Part shown: piece after piece, positions 8,002-18,500 of the stretch
Numbering within the stretch: the first letter of the stretch is position 1
How the letters are laid out: every line of letters starts with the position of its first letter
Origin: Micromonospora lupini str. Lupac 08
Lineage (GTDB): Bacteria > Actinomycetota > Actinomycetes > Mycobacteriales > Micromonosporaceae
Direction: 5' to 3'
Length of the DNA stretch: 64,000 nt
Assembly (NCBI RefSeq): GCF_000297395.2
Contig: NZ_HF570108.1
Coordinates: forward strand, 2,894,106-2,958,105
Program-made: the position numbers and the translations under genes
The notes under the pieces: model-generated
Seen by the model: only the letters and a program-made list of their open reading frames with translations
Database searches by the model: none
What the model was told of the DNA's origin: nothing

Positions 8002-10575
8002 TCAGCTGTCGGTGGCGTCAGCGGCCCGCATCGCGGCGGCCTCTTCGCGGGCACGGGCCGCTGCGACAAGATCTCCCGACACGGTGTGTGCGCGGGCAAG
8101 GGTGTCCAGGCCGTTGGCAAGCCAGGTTCGCGAGCCGATCCGCCGCCACAGGCTGGTAGCTGCTTCCGCACGGCGTCGAGCGAGCGCAGGCTGGCCCGCC
8201 AGGAGTTGCGCTTCCGCGAGCGCGTTCAGTGTCGCAGCCTCGCCCCAGAGGTTGCCGAATTCGCGATACGTCCACAGGCTGCGAGCCAGATGCCGTCGCC
8301 CCTGCGCGTGTTCGCCCCGGCGCACGAGGACGTCTCCGAGCCAGCACGTCGCGTGGGTGGCGCTGAGCCGGTCACCCAGACCTGCGCTGATGGTTGCCGC
8401 CTGTTCGAAGCAGTCGCCCGCGGCCCGGTAGTCACCACGCGCGCGGTGACTCTGGCCCAGACACCGCAGGGCCTGCGCCTCCCCAGGTCGGTAGCCTGCG
8501 AGTCTGCTGGTGCGAAGACACTCCTCAAACCGTTTCTCGGCCCTCTCCGGGCGCCCATTCTCCAGGTCGATGACGCCGATCCCGTTCATCGCGTAGACGA
8601 GGCAGTTGACGTTGCCCGCTCCGCGGGCCAGCGTGGCGGCAGCCTCGAAATGACGTACCGCGGACGTGTAGTGACCGAGTAGCCGGTGTACGTAGGCCAG
8701 CCCGGCGGTGGCGCTGGCACGGTATGTCGGGCCTTCGCCCTCGGCGAGCAGAAGTGCCTGCTGAAAATGTTCGATCGCTTCCGGGTACCGGTCCAGGATG
8801 GTGGTGAGCTCACCGAGGCAGCGGTGCAGTTTCGCGGCGCTGCGCCGGTCGCCGCAGTGCAACGCCACCTTCAGCGCCCGGTCCTGGAGCCGTTCCCAGT
8901 CGTCGAAGTGACTGCCTATCTGGAAGTAAGACGTCATGGCGGTGATCAATCCGGCAGCCGAAGCGATGTCGGTGTCGTTCATTCCCCAGTCGGCCACGTC
9001 GATGAGGAACCGACGTTCGTTGGTGAACCACGTCTGCGGGTCGATGAGGAGCTCGTCGGAGACTCCTCCCGGTAGTCGCCAATGCACGAGCTCGGTTTGC
9101 GGTATGCCAAGGAAGTCGGTGCAGAGAATGTCCACGGCACGCTCTGCGAGGTCGAGACTCGCGCTGAGCACCCTGGTGGCGGCCATGTGGCGTTCGTGTG
9201 GCGAATCTTGCTGTTCCGCGCGTTCGCGCCCGAGTAGTTTCACCAGGTCGTGCAGACGGTAACGGAGGTCGGCGGCGCTGACGGAGCAGATTTCCACCAG
9301 GTGCACGTCGACCAGACCGTCGAGCACGACTTCCGCGTCCGGCAGGCTCAGGTCGAGAAGCGCTGCGGCGGACCAGGCAGCGAAATCCGTCGCGGGTAAC
9401 AGGCTCAGCATCCGCAGGGCGTGCTGTGACTGCTCGTCCATGGCCTGGTAGGTGAGTTCGAGACTGGCCCGCACCGCCACATGTCCGACGGTCAGCTCGT
9501 CCAGCTTGCGCTGCTCGTCGGCCAGCGACCGGGCAACCTTCCTCAGCGGCCAGTGGGGACGCGCGGCGAGCCGCGCTCCCGCGACCCAGACCGCGAGGGG
9601 AAGACCACCGCAGGTGTCCACGATCAACCGAGCGGATGCCGGATCAGCGGCGACCCGGCCGTGGCCCAGCATGTCGGCCAGCAGAGCGAGTGCGGCTGAC
9701 GGGTCCAGCACACTCAGGGGCAGACGACGGCCACCGAGTTCGGCCAGGCTGGTGCGGCTGGTGACGATGGTGGCGCACCGTGATCCGCTCGGCAGTAAAT
9801 CGCGTACCTGGCATGCGTCCCGTGCGTTGTCCAGGATGACGAGTACCTGTTTCTGGGCCAGCAGCGTGCGGTACAGGTTGATCCGATGAGGCAGATCCGC
9901 GGGCACAGCTCCACCACGTACGCCGAGCGCTCGCAGGAACGCGCCGAGAACCGCTGCCGGCGTGGCCTGCTGCTCATTGAAACCACCCAGGTCGACATAG
10001 AGCTGACCGTCCGGGAAGCGAGCGGTGAGCAGGTGCCCGACGCGTACCGCGAGTGCCGTCTTCCCGCCACCGGCCGCGCCGGTGATCAATAGAGTCGCCG
10101 GTCCAGGTCCGTCCTCGGTCAGTAGCCGACAGGCGCGGTCCACCTCGTCGTCTCGGCCCACGAGCACCGGCAGGTCGGGCGGAAGCAGATAGGGTGTCGC
10201 CTGCGCTGCGGACAGAGCCCTCTTCGGAGACTGCGCCGCCTCGGGAACGGTCGCGCGCTCCACGACGCCTTCGACGACGTCCGGTGTCGTCTCTTCGGCC
10301 ACGGACAGTGCCCGTTGGGCTTCGAGCCACTCATCGACGATGGACGGCTCGCCGCCACAGGCCCGTACGAATGCCGTGACCAGCTCCTGGCTGGGTAGTG
10401 AGCTGCGATTCAGCGCACTCGCGACGGTGCTGGGGGGCAACTGACAACCACCCTTCCGGCCTTCTCTCTCCAAGGACCGGTAGGAAAGCCCGGACCACGC
10501 CTTCAGCGCGCGCAACCGGGCGACAAACTCCGCCGCCGTCCGCACCCTGCCGGGCCGAGGTAGCGGCGTCGTCAC
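8002..10575 (-). CDS. XRE/NB-ARC/TPR transcriptional regulator
   Basis: This 857-residue regulator is of the AfsR/STAND type. Residues 10-65 hold a helix-turn-helix (FVARLRALKAWSGLSYRSLE) of the XRE style seen in many streptomycete regulators. LVGRDDE at 138-144 opens the NB-ARC ATPase, with Walker A GAAGGGKTALA at about 166-176 and Walker B QVLVILDNARD near 240. From about 590 to the end there are repeated TPR units (YPEAIEHFQQALLLAEGEG, YRAAGDCFEQAATISAGLGD). ATP-dependent oligomerisation probably switches DNA binding. No SARP DNA-binding domain is present. The gene stands alone and is intact, although both flanks are eroded, and its target is unknown. Confidence 0.9.
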   Translation of the reverse strand: MTTPLPRPGRVRTAAEFVARLRALKAWSGLSYRSLEREGRKGGCQLPPSTVASALNRSSLPSQELVTAFVRACGGEPSIVDEWLEAQRALSVAEETTPDVVEGVVERATVPEAAQSPKRALSAAQATPYLLPPDLPVLVGRDDEVDRACRLLTEDGPGPATLLITGAAGGGKTALAVRVGHLLTARFPDGQLYVDLGGFNEQQATPAAVLGAFLRALGVRGGAVPADLPHRINLYRTLLAQKQVLVILDNARDACQVRDLLPSGSRCATIVTSRTSLAELGGRRLPLSVLDPSAALALLADMLGHGRVAADPASARLIVDTCGGLPLAVWVAGARLAARPHWPLRKVARSLADEQRKLDELTVGHVAVRASLELTYQAMDEQSQHALRMLSLLPATDFAAWSAAALLDLSLPDAEVVLDGLVDVHLVEICSVSAADLRYRLHDLVKLLGRERAEQQDSPHERHMAATRVLSASLDLAERAVDILCTDFLGIPQTELVHWRLPGGVSDELLIDPQTWFTNERRFLIDVADWGMNDTDIASAAGLITAMTSYFQIGSHFDDWERLQDRALKVALHCGDRRSAAKLHRCLGELTTILDRYPEAIEHFQQALLLAEGEGPTYRASATAGLAYVHRLLGHYTSAVRHFEAAATLARGAGNVNCLVYAMNGIGVIDLENGRPERAEKRFEECLRTSRLAGYRPGEAQALRCLGQSHRARGDYRAAGDCFEQAATISAGLGDRLSATHATCWLGDVLVRRGEHAQGRRHLARSLWTYREFGNLWGEAATLNALAEAQLLAGQPALARRRAEAATSLWRRIGSRTWLANGLDTLARAHTVSGDLVAAARAREEAAAMRAADATDS

Positions 10576-10637
10576 GGATTACATCCTAGCGACCATCGTC
10601 GAACCCGGGTTGACCCTGAGATCGCGTCGGACCGATC

Positions 10638-10815
10638 ACCGGCGAGGGCGGGCCGAGTTACTGGTACCGCGATGAGCTGCCGACCGACCTGCCGCCGGCG
10701 CCGACCGACCCGACCGGCGTACGCCGGGTGTACGCCCGGGGCGTGCTGGCCATGGCCAACGCCGGGCCGGACACCAACGGCAGCCAGTTCTTCCTGGTGT
10801 ACGCCGACTCCGCGC
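10638..10815 (+). pseudogene. Cyclophilin-type peptidyl-prolyl isomerase fragment
   Basis: In one frame the sequence reads GEGGPSYWYRDELP and then VYARGVLAMANAGPDTNGSQ followed by FFLVYADS. This is the central cyclophilin signature (MANAGPxTNGSQFF). The N-terminal and C-terminal parts are missing and the next residues are unrelated, so it is a broken copy. Confidence 0.7.
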
Positions 10816-10889
10816 CGGGTCTGCGAGTTCACTCCGGCCGCAGCGGCGACCTGGCTGCTGCGCAGCCCGTTCATGCCGTCATCCTGGCG

Positions 10890-11077
10890 GCGGCCCGTTG
10901 CGCGAGCGCGTCGAGGACGTCAACGTGCGCGGCTGGCACCTGCACGTCGACGCGCAGCGCGCCGGCGTCGCCGGCCCCCTCATCGAAGTCCCCGTCCTCG
11001 TCGGACTCGTCTACGTCTCGCTGTGGGCACGCCGCCGCTACTTCACGTCCACGCCTTTCATCAGCACATCCGCCTAA
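10890..11077 (+). pseudogene. C-terminal remnant of an ACR3-type arsenite permease
   Basis: A frame ending in TAA at 11075-11077 includes VAGPLIEVPVLVGLVYVSLW followed by ARRRYF. This resembles the last transmembrane segment of ACR3/ArsB arsenite efflux proteins, which typically end in a similar IEVPVLVGLVYV stretch. The preceding residues (RERVEDVNVRGWHLHV) are not permease-like, so the fragment is probably fused to other sequence. Its position 17 bases upstream of arsC supports loss of the efflux partner from an ars operon. Confidence 0.55.
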
Positions 11078-11094
11078 GCGGTAAGGGAAACACC

Positions 11095-11502
11095 GTGAGT
11101 GACAAGCCCAGCGTCCTGTTCGTCTGCGTCCACAACGCCGGCCGCTCCCAGATGGCCGCCGGCTGGCTACGCCACCTCGCTGGTGACACCGTCGAAGTCC
11201 GCTCCGCCGGCTCGGCCCCCGCCGACGCCATCAACCCCGCCGCCGTACAGGCCATGCGCGAAGTCGGCATCGACATCACCGACCAGGGCCCGAAACTGCT
11301 GGAGTACGTCACGGCGGAATCGTCCGACGTCATCGTCACCATGGGCTGCGGAGACGCCTGCCCCGTCTTTCCCGGCAAGCGCTACGAGGACTGGAAACTC
11401 GACGATCCCGCCGGCCAGGGCGTCGAGGTCGTCCGCGGAATCCGCGACGAGATCCGCACCCGGGTGCAGGCACTCCTCACCGATCTCATCCCCGTCGCCT
11501 GA
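11095..11502 (+). CDS. arsC: Arsenate reductase, low-molecular-weight phosphatase type
   Basis: The 135-residue enzyme reduces arsenate to arsenite. The N-terminal loop VCVHNAGRSQ carries the CX5R phosphatase-like motif with the nucleophilic Cys, a second Cys pair lies in MGCGDACPVFPGK, and a DDPAGQ segment follows. These are typical of the actinobacterial ArsC family, which is coupled to mycothiol or thioredoxin. Start is GTG at 11095, preceded by GGTAAGGGAA. It follows a permease remnant and precedes an MFS transporter, with a strong hairpin (11517-11549) closing the transcript. Without an intact permease next to it, arsenite export must depend on another gene. Confidence 0.9.
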   Translation: MSDKPSVLFVCVHNAGRSQMAAGWLRHLAGDTVEVRSAGSAPADAINPAAVQAMREVGIDITDQGPKLLEYVTAESSDVIVTMGCGDACPVFPGKRYEDWKLDDPAGQGVEVVRGIRDEIRTRVQALLTDLIPVA

Positions 11503-11516
11503 ACCACGCTGTCGCC

Positions 11517-11549
11517 GCGCCTGCCGGTCTGAACTCGTCCGGCAGGCGC
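11517..11549 (+). terminator. GC-rich hairpin after arsC
   Basis: GCGCCTGCCGG and CCGGCAGGCGC form a perfect 11-bp stem with an 11-base loop, 15 bases after the arsC stop. There is no T tract, which is usual for actinobacterial terminators. Confidence 0.7.
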
Positions 11550-11791
11550 ACGGCGTCTGTGCGCAGCGGCGGCGAGTCCACCCGTCGCGCAAGGCCGGCG
11601 GTGACGCAAGGCCGTGTCGCATGCCGTCGCGTTGTTAGTCAGCCGCTGCCTACGCGCCGGACGAAGGTGGAGCGGCTGCTGCGCCCGCCGCGCCTGCGCG
11701 AATCGCCGTCTGTCAGCAACCGGCGCCCGGAGCAGGGGCGGTGGCGTCCGAGGCTGTACCCGATCGAACGGGTGGTCGGATAATCTCCGGC

Positions 11792-13084
11792 ATGTCTGCT
11801 GGAGCGAATCGTGTCGACGATGCGGCCGACGTGGAGCAGGTGGCCCCGGCTACCGGTCGAACCGCGGTGGCGGCGAGCACTGGTCAGGCGTGGCGGGTGG
11901 TGGTCGGATTCGGTGTGGTGAGCCTGGCCGCGGACATGGTGTACGAGGGTGCCCGCTCCATCTACGGGCCGCTGCTGGCCTCGTTGGGCGCGTCGGCTGT
12001 CGTCGTCGGCCTGATCACGGGCGCTGGGGAGGCGGCGGCGTTGCTGCTGCGTCTGGTGTCCGGGCCCCTGGCGGACCGGACCCGCCGGTACTGGACCTTG
12101 ACGATCGTGGGGTACGGGCTGACCGCGGTCTGCGTACCGCTGCTTGCGGTGACCCCGATTCTGGGCGGCGCCGGCCTGGCGGTGGCCGCGGTGCTGATCC
12201 TCGCCGAGCGGCTCGGTAAGGCCATCCGCAGCCCGGCCAAGTCGGCGCTGCTCGCTGACGCCGCGAGCCGGGTCGGGATGGGCCGCGGCCTGGGGGTGCA
12301 CAAAGCCCTCGACCAGATCGGTGCGTTCGCCGGTCCGCTGCTGGTCGCTGCGGTCGTCGCGGTGACCGCCGGTGCGCTGTGGCCGGGGCCGGCGGTGCTG
12401 ACCGTTCCGGCCGTCGTGGCGATGCTGCTGCTGATCACGCTTCGCACGCGGGCCGGTACCTCTCCGGCAGAGCGCGACACCGACACAGGGTCAGGCACCG
12501 CGGCGAAGACCGGTCGGGAATCGCTGCCGGGCAGGTTCCACTGGTTCGCAGCGGCGATGGCGGTGTGCACTGCGGGCCTGGTGACCTTCGGGCTGATCGG
12601 TTTTCATCTGGTGCGCGCGGGCGTGGTCGCGACCGCGGCGGTGCCGCTGATGTACGCGATGGCGATGGCCGCGGGTGGGCTCGCCGCGCTGCTGACCGGG
12701 GTGCTGTACGACAGGGTCGGCCCGTGGGTTCTGGTGGTGCTACCCGCCATGATTGCCGTCGTGCCGCCGCTGGCGTTCGGTGGCGGCCTGTCGGCGGCGG
12801 TCTTCGGGGTCGTGGTCTGGGGCGCCGCTGTCGGGTTGCAGGACTCCACGGTCAAGGCCATGGTCGCCGATCTCGTGCCCCGTAAGCGGCGGGCCACCGC
12901 ATACGGCATCTTCGCCGCTGTGCAGGGCGCCGGAGCCCTGGCCGGCGGCGCAGCGGCGGGGTTGCTCTACGACCGTTCGGTGCCAAGCCTGATCATCGCC
13001 GTGGTGCTTGCCCAGGCCGTCGCCCTGCTCATGCTCGTCGGCGTACTGGCACGAACCCGCCAGCACCGACGCGACCCTACCTAA
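11792..13084 (+). CDS. MFS transporter
   Basis: The 430-residue integral membrane protein has about 12 hydrophobic segments and a polar central linker (about residues 230-255, TRAGTSPAERDTDTGSGTAA). Loop motifs such as SGPLADRTRRYW after TM2 and TGVLYDRVGPW in the second half are MFS-type, and IRSPAKSALLADA resembles multidrug or solute efflux members. The substrate is not evident. Position after arsC suggests export of a toxic ion or drug, but a strong terminator separates the two genes. The ATG at 11792 is preferred to an in-frame GTG at 11741, since the extra residues are not protein-like. Confidence 0.8.
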   Translation: MSAGANRVDDAADVEQVAPATGRTAVAASTGQAWRVVVGFGVVSLAADMVYEGARSIYGPLLASLGASAVVVGLITGAGEAAALLLRLVSGPLADRTRRYWTLTIVGYGLTAVCVPLLAVTPILGGAGLAVAAVLILAERLGKAIRSPAKSALLADAASRVGMGRGLGVHKALDQIGAFAGPLLVAAVVAVTAGALWPGPAVLTVPAVVAMLLLITLRTRAGTSPAERDTDTGSGTAAKTGRESLPGRFHWFAAAMAVCTAGLVTFGLIGFHLVRAGVVATAAVPLMYAMAMAAGGLAALLTGVLYDRVGPWVLVVLPAMIAVVPPLAFGGGLSAAVFGVVVWGAAVGLQDSTVKAMVADLVPRKRRATAYGIFAAVQGAGALAGGAAAGLLYDRSVPSLIIAVVLAQAVALLMLVGVLARTRQHRRDPT

Positions 13085-13123
13085 GTCCGGCTGGGCCCGA
13101 TGTCGCTGGAGCGAGCGCAGCAG

Positions 13124-13590
13124 CGACAATCCGGCAATTGTCTGCTGTGACCGGCGAGTTACGCCCGGATAGCAACCCGATGAGACCGCCCGCGCCGCAG
13201 AGTAGGCCGAGAATCCGGTGCGGGGCGATATCGCCGGTGGTGGTCAGGGCGAGGATGCCGTAGGTGCCGGCGCCGACGATCGAGGCGAGGAACGTCGAGG
13301 CCAGGGCGGCGGGCGCGATCTGGGCACCGGGGTGCCGCGGCCGGTCAGGATGGGGCCGATGATCGAGGCCCAGGATTGTGGACTGGGACAGCGGCGGCAA
13401 GTCGGGCGTGCCGGTACGCAGTGCGCGGGCGCAGAGCCAGAGTTCGAGCGGAAGTAGGACAGCGGCAGCGACGAGCCGGAAGGCGTCCGCTCCCGGGATG
13501 GCAAAGACGCGGATGACCGCACCCAGGATGACACCCGGCAGGACCCTGAACCACCTCGCCGACCGCATCCGCAACCACCGCCAGCAGCGC
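13124..13590 (-). pseudogene. TauE/SafE-type permease remnant
   Basis: Minus-strand segments read VLPGVILGAVIRVFAIPG followed by RLVAAAVLLPLELWLC, and downstream IAPAALASTFLASIVGAGTY. Both match the sulfite-exporter TauE/SafE permease family. Between them the sense moves to another frame (SIIGPILTGRGTPV, about 13320-13360), and the N-terminal half is absent. The 3' end runs into non-coding sequence near 13085. This is a broken permease gene. Confidence 0.55.
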
Positions 13591-13695
13591 GAATCCCGGT
13601 GGAGGCGGCTGAACCCGGGCCGCCAGGCCCTGCTAGCCCTGGCCCACCTGCACAACTGCGACACCTACACCCGCCTTACCGCCGGCCGACGGCAG
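13546..13695 (+). pseudogene. IS5-type transposase N-terminal fragment
   Basis: The plus-strand frame reads RESRWRRLNPGRQALLALAH followed by LHNCDTYTRLTAG. This resembles the N-terminal helix-turn-helix of IS5-group (DDE_Tnp_4) transposases, usually PGRQALLxLAHLRxxxTYxxLAAGF. It breaks off immediately after. Only about 50 residues remain. It partly overlaps the opposite-strand permease remnant. Confidence 0.5.
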
Positions 13696-13901
13696 CCTGT
13701 ACCTGTGGGCCGGCCGTGCCCAGGATCCCGCGCCGGACCGAGCTCGCTTCCGGCCTCCGCTTCGACGTGGTGGGCCCTGAACGGTCGGGCCTTGGTGCGA
13801 CTGCTGAGCATTCGGTCATAGTGGACGCTCCGTGCGCCCACCCGCGCGTATATCGTGATGGGCAGGCATAGGCAGGTATCGATTGCAGAGGGGGCGTCGA
13901 C

Positions 13902-15002
13902 GTGGCGTTATCAAGACGGGTGGCCCTTGCGGCATCCTGGCTGGTAGCGGGAGTGGGCGCGCTGACCGCCCTCGCCATGATCTCTGTGGTGCCTGGTAGC
14001 GCCTCGGCGGACACCGTGGCAGGTGGATGCCGGGCGACGGCGCGTACCGACTCGCATTGGGGCAATGGTCCGACGAGCGGCGCGGTCGTCGTCGTCACGG
14101 TCACCAACACCGCGACGACGCCCGCGACGACCTGGTCGGTGACGTGGACGCTGGCGGACGGCCAACGGGTCGTCAACGCGTGGAACGCCACGGTCAGCAC
14201 GTCGGGCCAGACGGTGACCGCGGTCAACCTCGCATGGAACGGCAGGCTGGCTCCGGGTGCCTCCACGACGTTCGGGATGCAGCTGGCCGGCTCGAGCTCG
14301 GCACCGGCGTTGAGCTGCAGTAACGATGCCGTGTCACCGCCCTCCTCGCCGCCGGTCTCCAGCTCGCCGCCGGGGCCTGAGGACGTCAGGGTCACCGAGG
14401 CCGACACCCGGACCGCGGTGACCCTGGTCCTCGGGCAGACGCTCGGCGTGTCCCTGCCGTCGAGCTACCTACCGTTGACGTCCACCAGCCCGGCGTTGAC
14501 CCTCGTGTCGAGCAGCGGCGGATACCCCACCGGTCAGCCGCTGACCGCGCTGTTCCGGGCGGTCGGTACCGGTTCGCTCGACCTGTCCACGGTGAGCGAC
14601 GACCCGTGCTTCCACACGACGCCACCGTGTGCGAGACCGGTCCTGCAGTGGACGGTTCACGTCAACGTCGTCCCCGCGTCGCCGGCCGGAGACGTCAACC
14701 TGACCCAGGCCGCGAACCGGACCACGGTCAATCTGGTCGTCGGGCAGACACTCGGCGTGTCGCTACCCGCGAACTACCGGCCGTTCACGTCCGTGAACCC
14801 TGCGATGGCCCTCGTGTGGACCACCGGTGGTTACCCCACCGGGCAGCAGCTCAGGGTGCTGTTCCGGGCGGTCGGGGGCGCCTCGTTCGACCTTTACACG
14901 CAGACCGACACGGCGTGCAACCACGACCCCACCCCGTGCCCCAGCCCATACCAGCCGTGGACGGTACGCATAAACACCCTCTACCCGCCGCCGTCCCGCT
15001 GA
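13902..15002 (+). CDS. Secreted CBM2 protein with two chagasin-like repeats
   Basis: The 366-residue precursor starts at a GTG with AGAGGGGG seven bases upstream. Residues 1-36 are a signal peptide. Residues 37-133 resemble a family 2 cellulose-binding module, with SGAVVVVTVTNTATTPATTW, TWTLADGQRVVNAWNA and a pair of end cysteines. After an S/P-rich linker come two similar ~90-residue units, each with the core VGQTLGVSLPxxY and GGYPTGQ and each with its own cysteine pair. Their GQT-LP-Y pattern resembles chagasin-type (I42) cysteine-protease inhibitors, an inference from pattern only. It probably binds polysaccharide and presents the repeats outside the cell. Confidence 0.75.
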   Translation: MALSRRVALAASWLVAGVGALTALAMISVVPGSASADTVAGGCRATARTDSHWGNGPTSGAVVVVTVTNTATTPATTWSVTWTLADGQRVVNAWNATVSTSGQTVTAVNLAWNGRLAPGASTTFGMQLAGSSSAPALSCSNDAVSPPSSPPVSSSPPGPEDVRVTEADTRTAVTLVLGQTLGVSLPSSYLPLTSTSPALTLVSSSGGYPTGQPLTALFRAVGTGSLDLSTVSDDPCFHTTPPCARPVLQWTVHVNVVPASPAGDVNLTQAANRTTVNLVVGQTLGVSLPANYRPFTSVNPAMALVWTTGGYPTGQQLRVLFRAVGGASFDLYTQTDTACNHDPTPCPSPYQPWTVRINTLYPPPSR

Positions 15003-15142
15003 CCGGGCCCACAACGACAAGTCGATCACCATGCACCTCGCCGTCACGCGCGCGCCGGCACCGGCGATGATCGCCAGGTATCGGCGCACTCAGGGGAGGC
15101 GAATGCCCGGCCTGCGATTGACGCGCCGGCCACAACGGGCGC

Positions 15143-15330
15143 ATGACGCCTACGTCCTGGCGTACGTGGTGGCACAACCACCGGGTGCACGAGCGGACCC
15201 ACGGCACCAAGCACATGGTCCACCCCGCCGTGGGTCCGATGACCATCCGATACGAGGCGCTGGCACTACCCGGCGACGACGACCAGACACTCTTCATCTA
15301 CACCACGGGTACATTGACAAGCCGCGCAGC
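15143..15330 (+). pseudogene. MmyB-like regulator C-terminal fragment
   Basis: The frame reads WRTWWHNHRVHERTHGTKHM followed by VHPAVGPMTIRYEALALPGD and DDQTLFIYTT. This matches the C-terminal ligand-binding end of actinobacterial XRE regulators of the MmyB type. The helix-turn-helix and most of the sensor domain are missing. Elsewhere in 15003-15516 I see no other coding signal. Confidence 0.6.
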
Positions 15331-15516
15331 CTGGACAGGCCACCGCCCCCCGGGATTCCGAGCTCGCACGGGGATCCGGTCGCGTGATAGGTAACTAGCG
15401 GCCGGACCCGCCGAACAGGCGAACCGCCTCTGTCGCTCGCTGCTGATGGCCGACGCACGCTCCGTGCAGACGGCCTGTGCAGGATGAGCCCTGTTGGCCG
15501 TCCGGCGCGTCCGGCA

Positions 15517-18500
15517 TCACGGCCGGACGACCCCGACGGCATCTACGACGAGACTGCCGCTGCGCACCATGATCTCCACGGTGTGCGTGCCGGCGGCGAG
15601 GTTGCGCAGGGCGTACGTCTGATAGAACTCGGGAGAGGCGAGCGTGCTCGCTGCGGAGTTGACCACCGTACCGTCCACCCTGACCTGCAGGACGGCCGAG
15701 CCGTTGTTCGGCCCGATGATGTCCAGTCCGGTACCGGCGAACGTGTAGGTCAGCGTCGAGCCGCTTCCTTGGCTGGTCGACAGGCTCCGCTGAACGTTGT
15801 ACATACCCTTACCGTTTTCGTGCGCCCAGGACCCGCCGTACACCAGCTTCCTGGCGGGCGGATTGGCCAGGTCGGACATCTCCAGGTTGTCCAGCACCTC
15901 GGAGTAGTACGGCGGGCTTCCGTCGACCGTCTCCACCCGGAGGTTGTCAAACCGGGTGAAGTAGTAGCCGCTGCCCAGCGTGATCCGGCCGGACAGCTTG
16001 GGATTCGGGTCGGTGTAGGTGGCCAGTGTGACGCCGTCGAGGTAGGCGGTCACGGTGCTTCCGGCGCCCTTCAGCGCGATGTTGTGCCACGCGTTGTGAG
16101 CGGTGTTGAATCCACCGATCCGCACGCCGCCGGCGCCGCTGACCACGTTGCCGCTGGCGACCGCGCTGTTGTTGACCAGCAACTGCCAGCCCCCGTCGAA
16201 GGTGAACTTCACCGAGTACGGCGCACCGTTGTCACCGTGCTGCTCGCGGATGCCCAACCGGGCGTGGTTGGCGCCGTTCTGGGTGCTGCTGTTCTCGAAG
16301 GAGACATCGACGCTGGCCTTGTAGTTGAGCCACCGACTGTCACCGATCCTGGTGACCGCGTCTCCCCCGTTCCACGCACCGCCCAGGCCCTGGCTCGGGC
16401 CGTCCAGCTGCTGACGCAGCACGTAATTGGTCGATCCGTCCGGCTGGTACGCCTCGAAGGCGCCATTGCGGTCGCTGGCGTAGCGCGGGATGACGCTCCT
16501 GGCGCCGCCACGCGAAGTGATGAAGTCCTCGGTGCCCGTGATGGTGCCGCCACTGCCGATCACCGGGACCGTCTTGCCGGAGTAGTCGAAGCCGTCGGCG
16601 TAGAGGATGTTGTCGCTTGTGCTCTGCACGTCGCCGGAGATGTCGGTGTCCAGCACGGTGCGCTGGCCCTCCACCGGCAGGGGTTCCAGGTACTCGGGAT
16701 TGGTGTGGTTGGCCAGCGTCGTCACGGTGACGACCGAGTTCGGCCTGACCGTCACGGAGTACACCCCGCCGTCATCGGCCGTGACACTGCCGAGGTGCTT
16801 CAGGTAGTTGGCGTTGAACGCCTGGCCGGGGTCGGCCGCGCGGGTTTCCCACAGCTGTAGGGCCGGAGTGCCGGAGTAGGCCATGTTCACCGGCTGGAGG
16901 CGGTACGACTGGGTGTACTCGCTGTCGTTCATCAAGACCGTGGAGAAGTTGCGCCTGTCGGGCGCGGCGAGCGTGAGATAGCTGGGCGTGCCGTTGCGTC
17001 CGACCACCGGGTTCGTCCCGGTCGCTCCGGTATAGCTGGATTCGGGGACGGCGCGCCAGATACCGGCCGTGTTGCTGGAGTTCTCCCAGCCGGTCTTGGC
17101 GAACCAGCTGAAGTGCCGCAGCACGTCGATGGCGGCGTCGTAGTGCAGCCAGCCCGACCAGGGATCACGGGCGCTGACGATCTCCTTGTAGGAGTACTGC
17201 CCACCCTCGTAGAAGGACCCGATGGCCGGTTGGTAGATGAAGTTGGTCCGGCGCGAGTTGACGAATCCCTTGATGATGGTGTTTCCCATCTCCAGCGCAC
17301 TGTTGGTGCCGCCGATGCCGGTTCCGACCACCGACGGGGACCGCATGTTGTTGTTGGGGCGGAAGGCGGAATTGCCGAAGGTCGCCTGTGCTTCGCTGTT
17401 CCAGATCTCCTTGTCGTAGTCCATCGCCAGGCGCTTGAAGTTGCCGGCGCTGTCGTCGTCGGGGCTGTAGTGGTAGCCGGCCGCCGCCACCACGTCGCGC
17501 AGGCCGGCGTCGCTGATCATGCTGCCGCCGAACGACCCGACACCTACCTCGTCGGAGATGACGACCTTGATCTGGTTGTACCGAGATTGCTCTGTCGAGT
17601 TGGCGAAGTCGGCACTGTCGGTCCTGACCCGGTTGGCATAGGTCTTGGTCCAGTTCAGGTCCGCCCCGCGCTCGTTGAGACCCGGGTTGACGTAGTCGAC
17701 CATGAACCCGTAGGTCCGGTACGCGCTCAGGATGGTCTTCTTGAACCAGGTGTAGACCTTGTCGTTGCTGTTCGCCCAGCCGGGGGAGTTCCAGCGCAGC
17801 AGGGACACCTTGACGTTGGGGTTGACCTTCTTCGCGTCGGCCGCGAGCTGGAAGCCCTGCGCACGCTTGACGTTGGGGGTCTCGGACTCCCAACGCATGG
17901 TCGAGGGGTCCGGTCCGGTGGAGTTGTTGCGGTCGTTGCCCATCTCGATCTTCACGTTGGTGAAGACCGGACTCTCCCCACCGAAGAGGACCCGCAGCAG
18001 CTGCGCGTACGCGGTAGGGCTCTGGGCCTTGTAATCCATCAGCAACTCGCTGGTGCTGTTGGCGCTGAGCGCACCGAAGCCCTTGAACGTCAGGCCGTTG
18101 ACGTTGCCGGCGCGGATGTTGTTGCCGTCCACCGTGATCGTGCCCGATCCCGGAGTCGACACGTCGGTGACGATCCACTGCTGGTTGGTGCTGCCGCTGT
18201 TCGCGTACTGGACGAGGTTGGCGCCGTCGGACGTGCTGCCCCCGCCATCCAGGTACAGCCCGTTGGCCCGGTTCCTGAACTTGACGTAGCCGCCGGAGTC
18301 CTCCCGGGTCCACTGCTGGTTGGTGCTGCCGCTCTCACTCCACTGGCCGCAGATGGATCCACCCGTCGTGCGGCCCATCCCGTCCAGGTACAGGCCGGTG
18401 GCCCGATTCTTGATCCGGACGTAGTCGCCGACGGCATCGATCGTCCACTGCTGGTTGTCGCTCGACGACGAGGAATACTGGCCGACAGCGGCGCCGTTGG

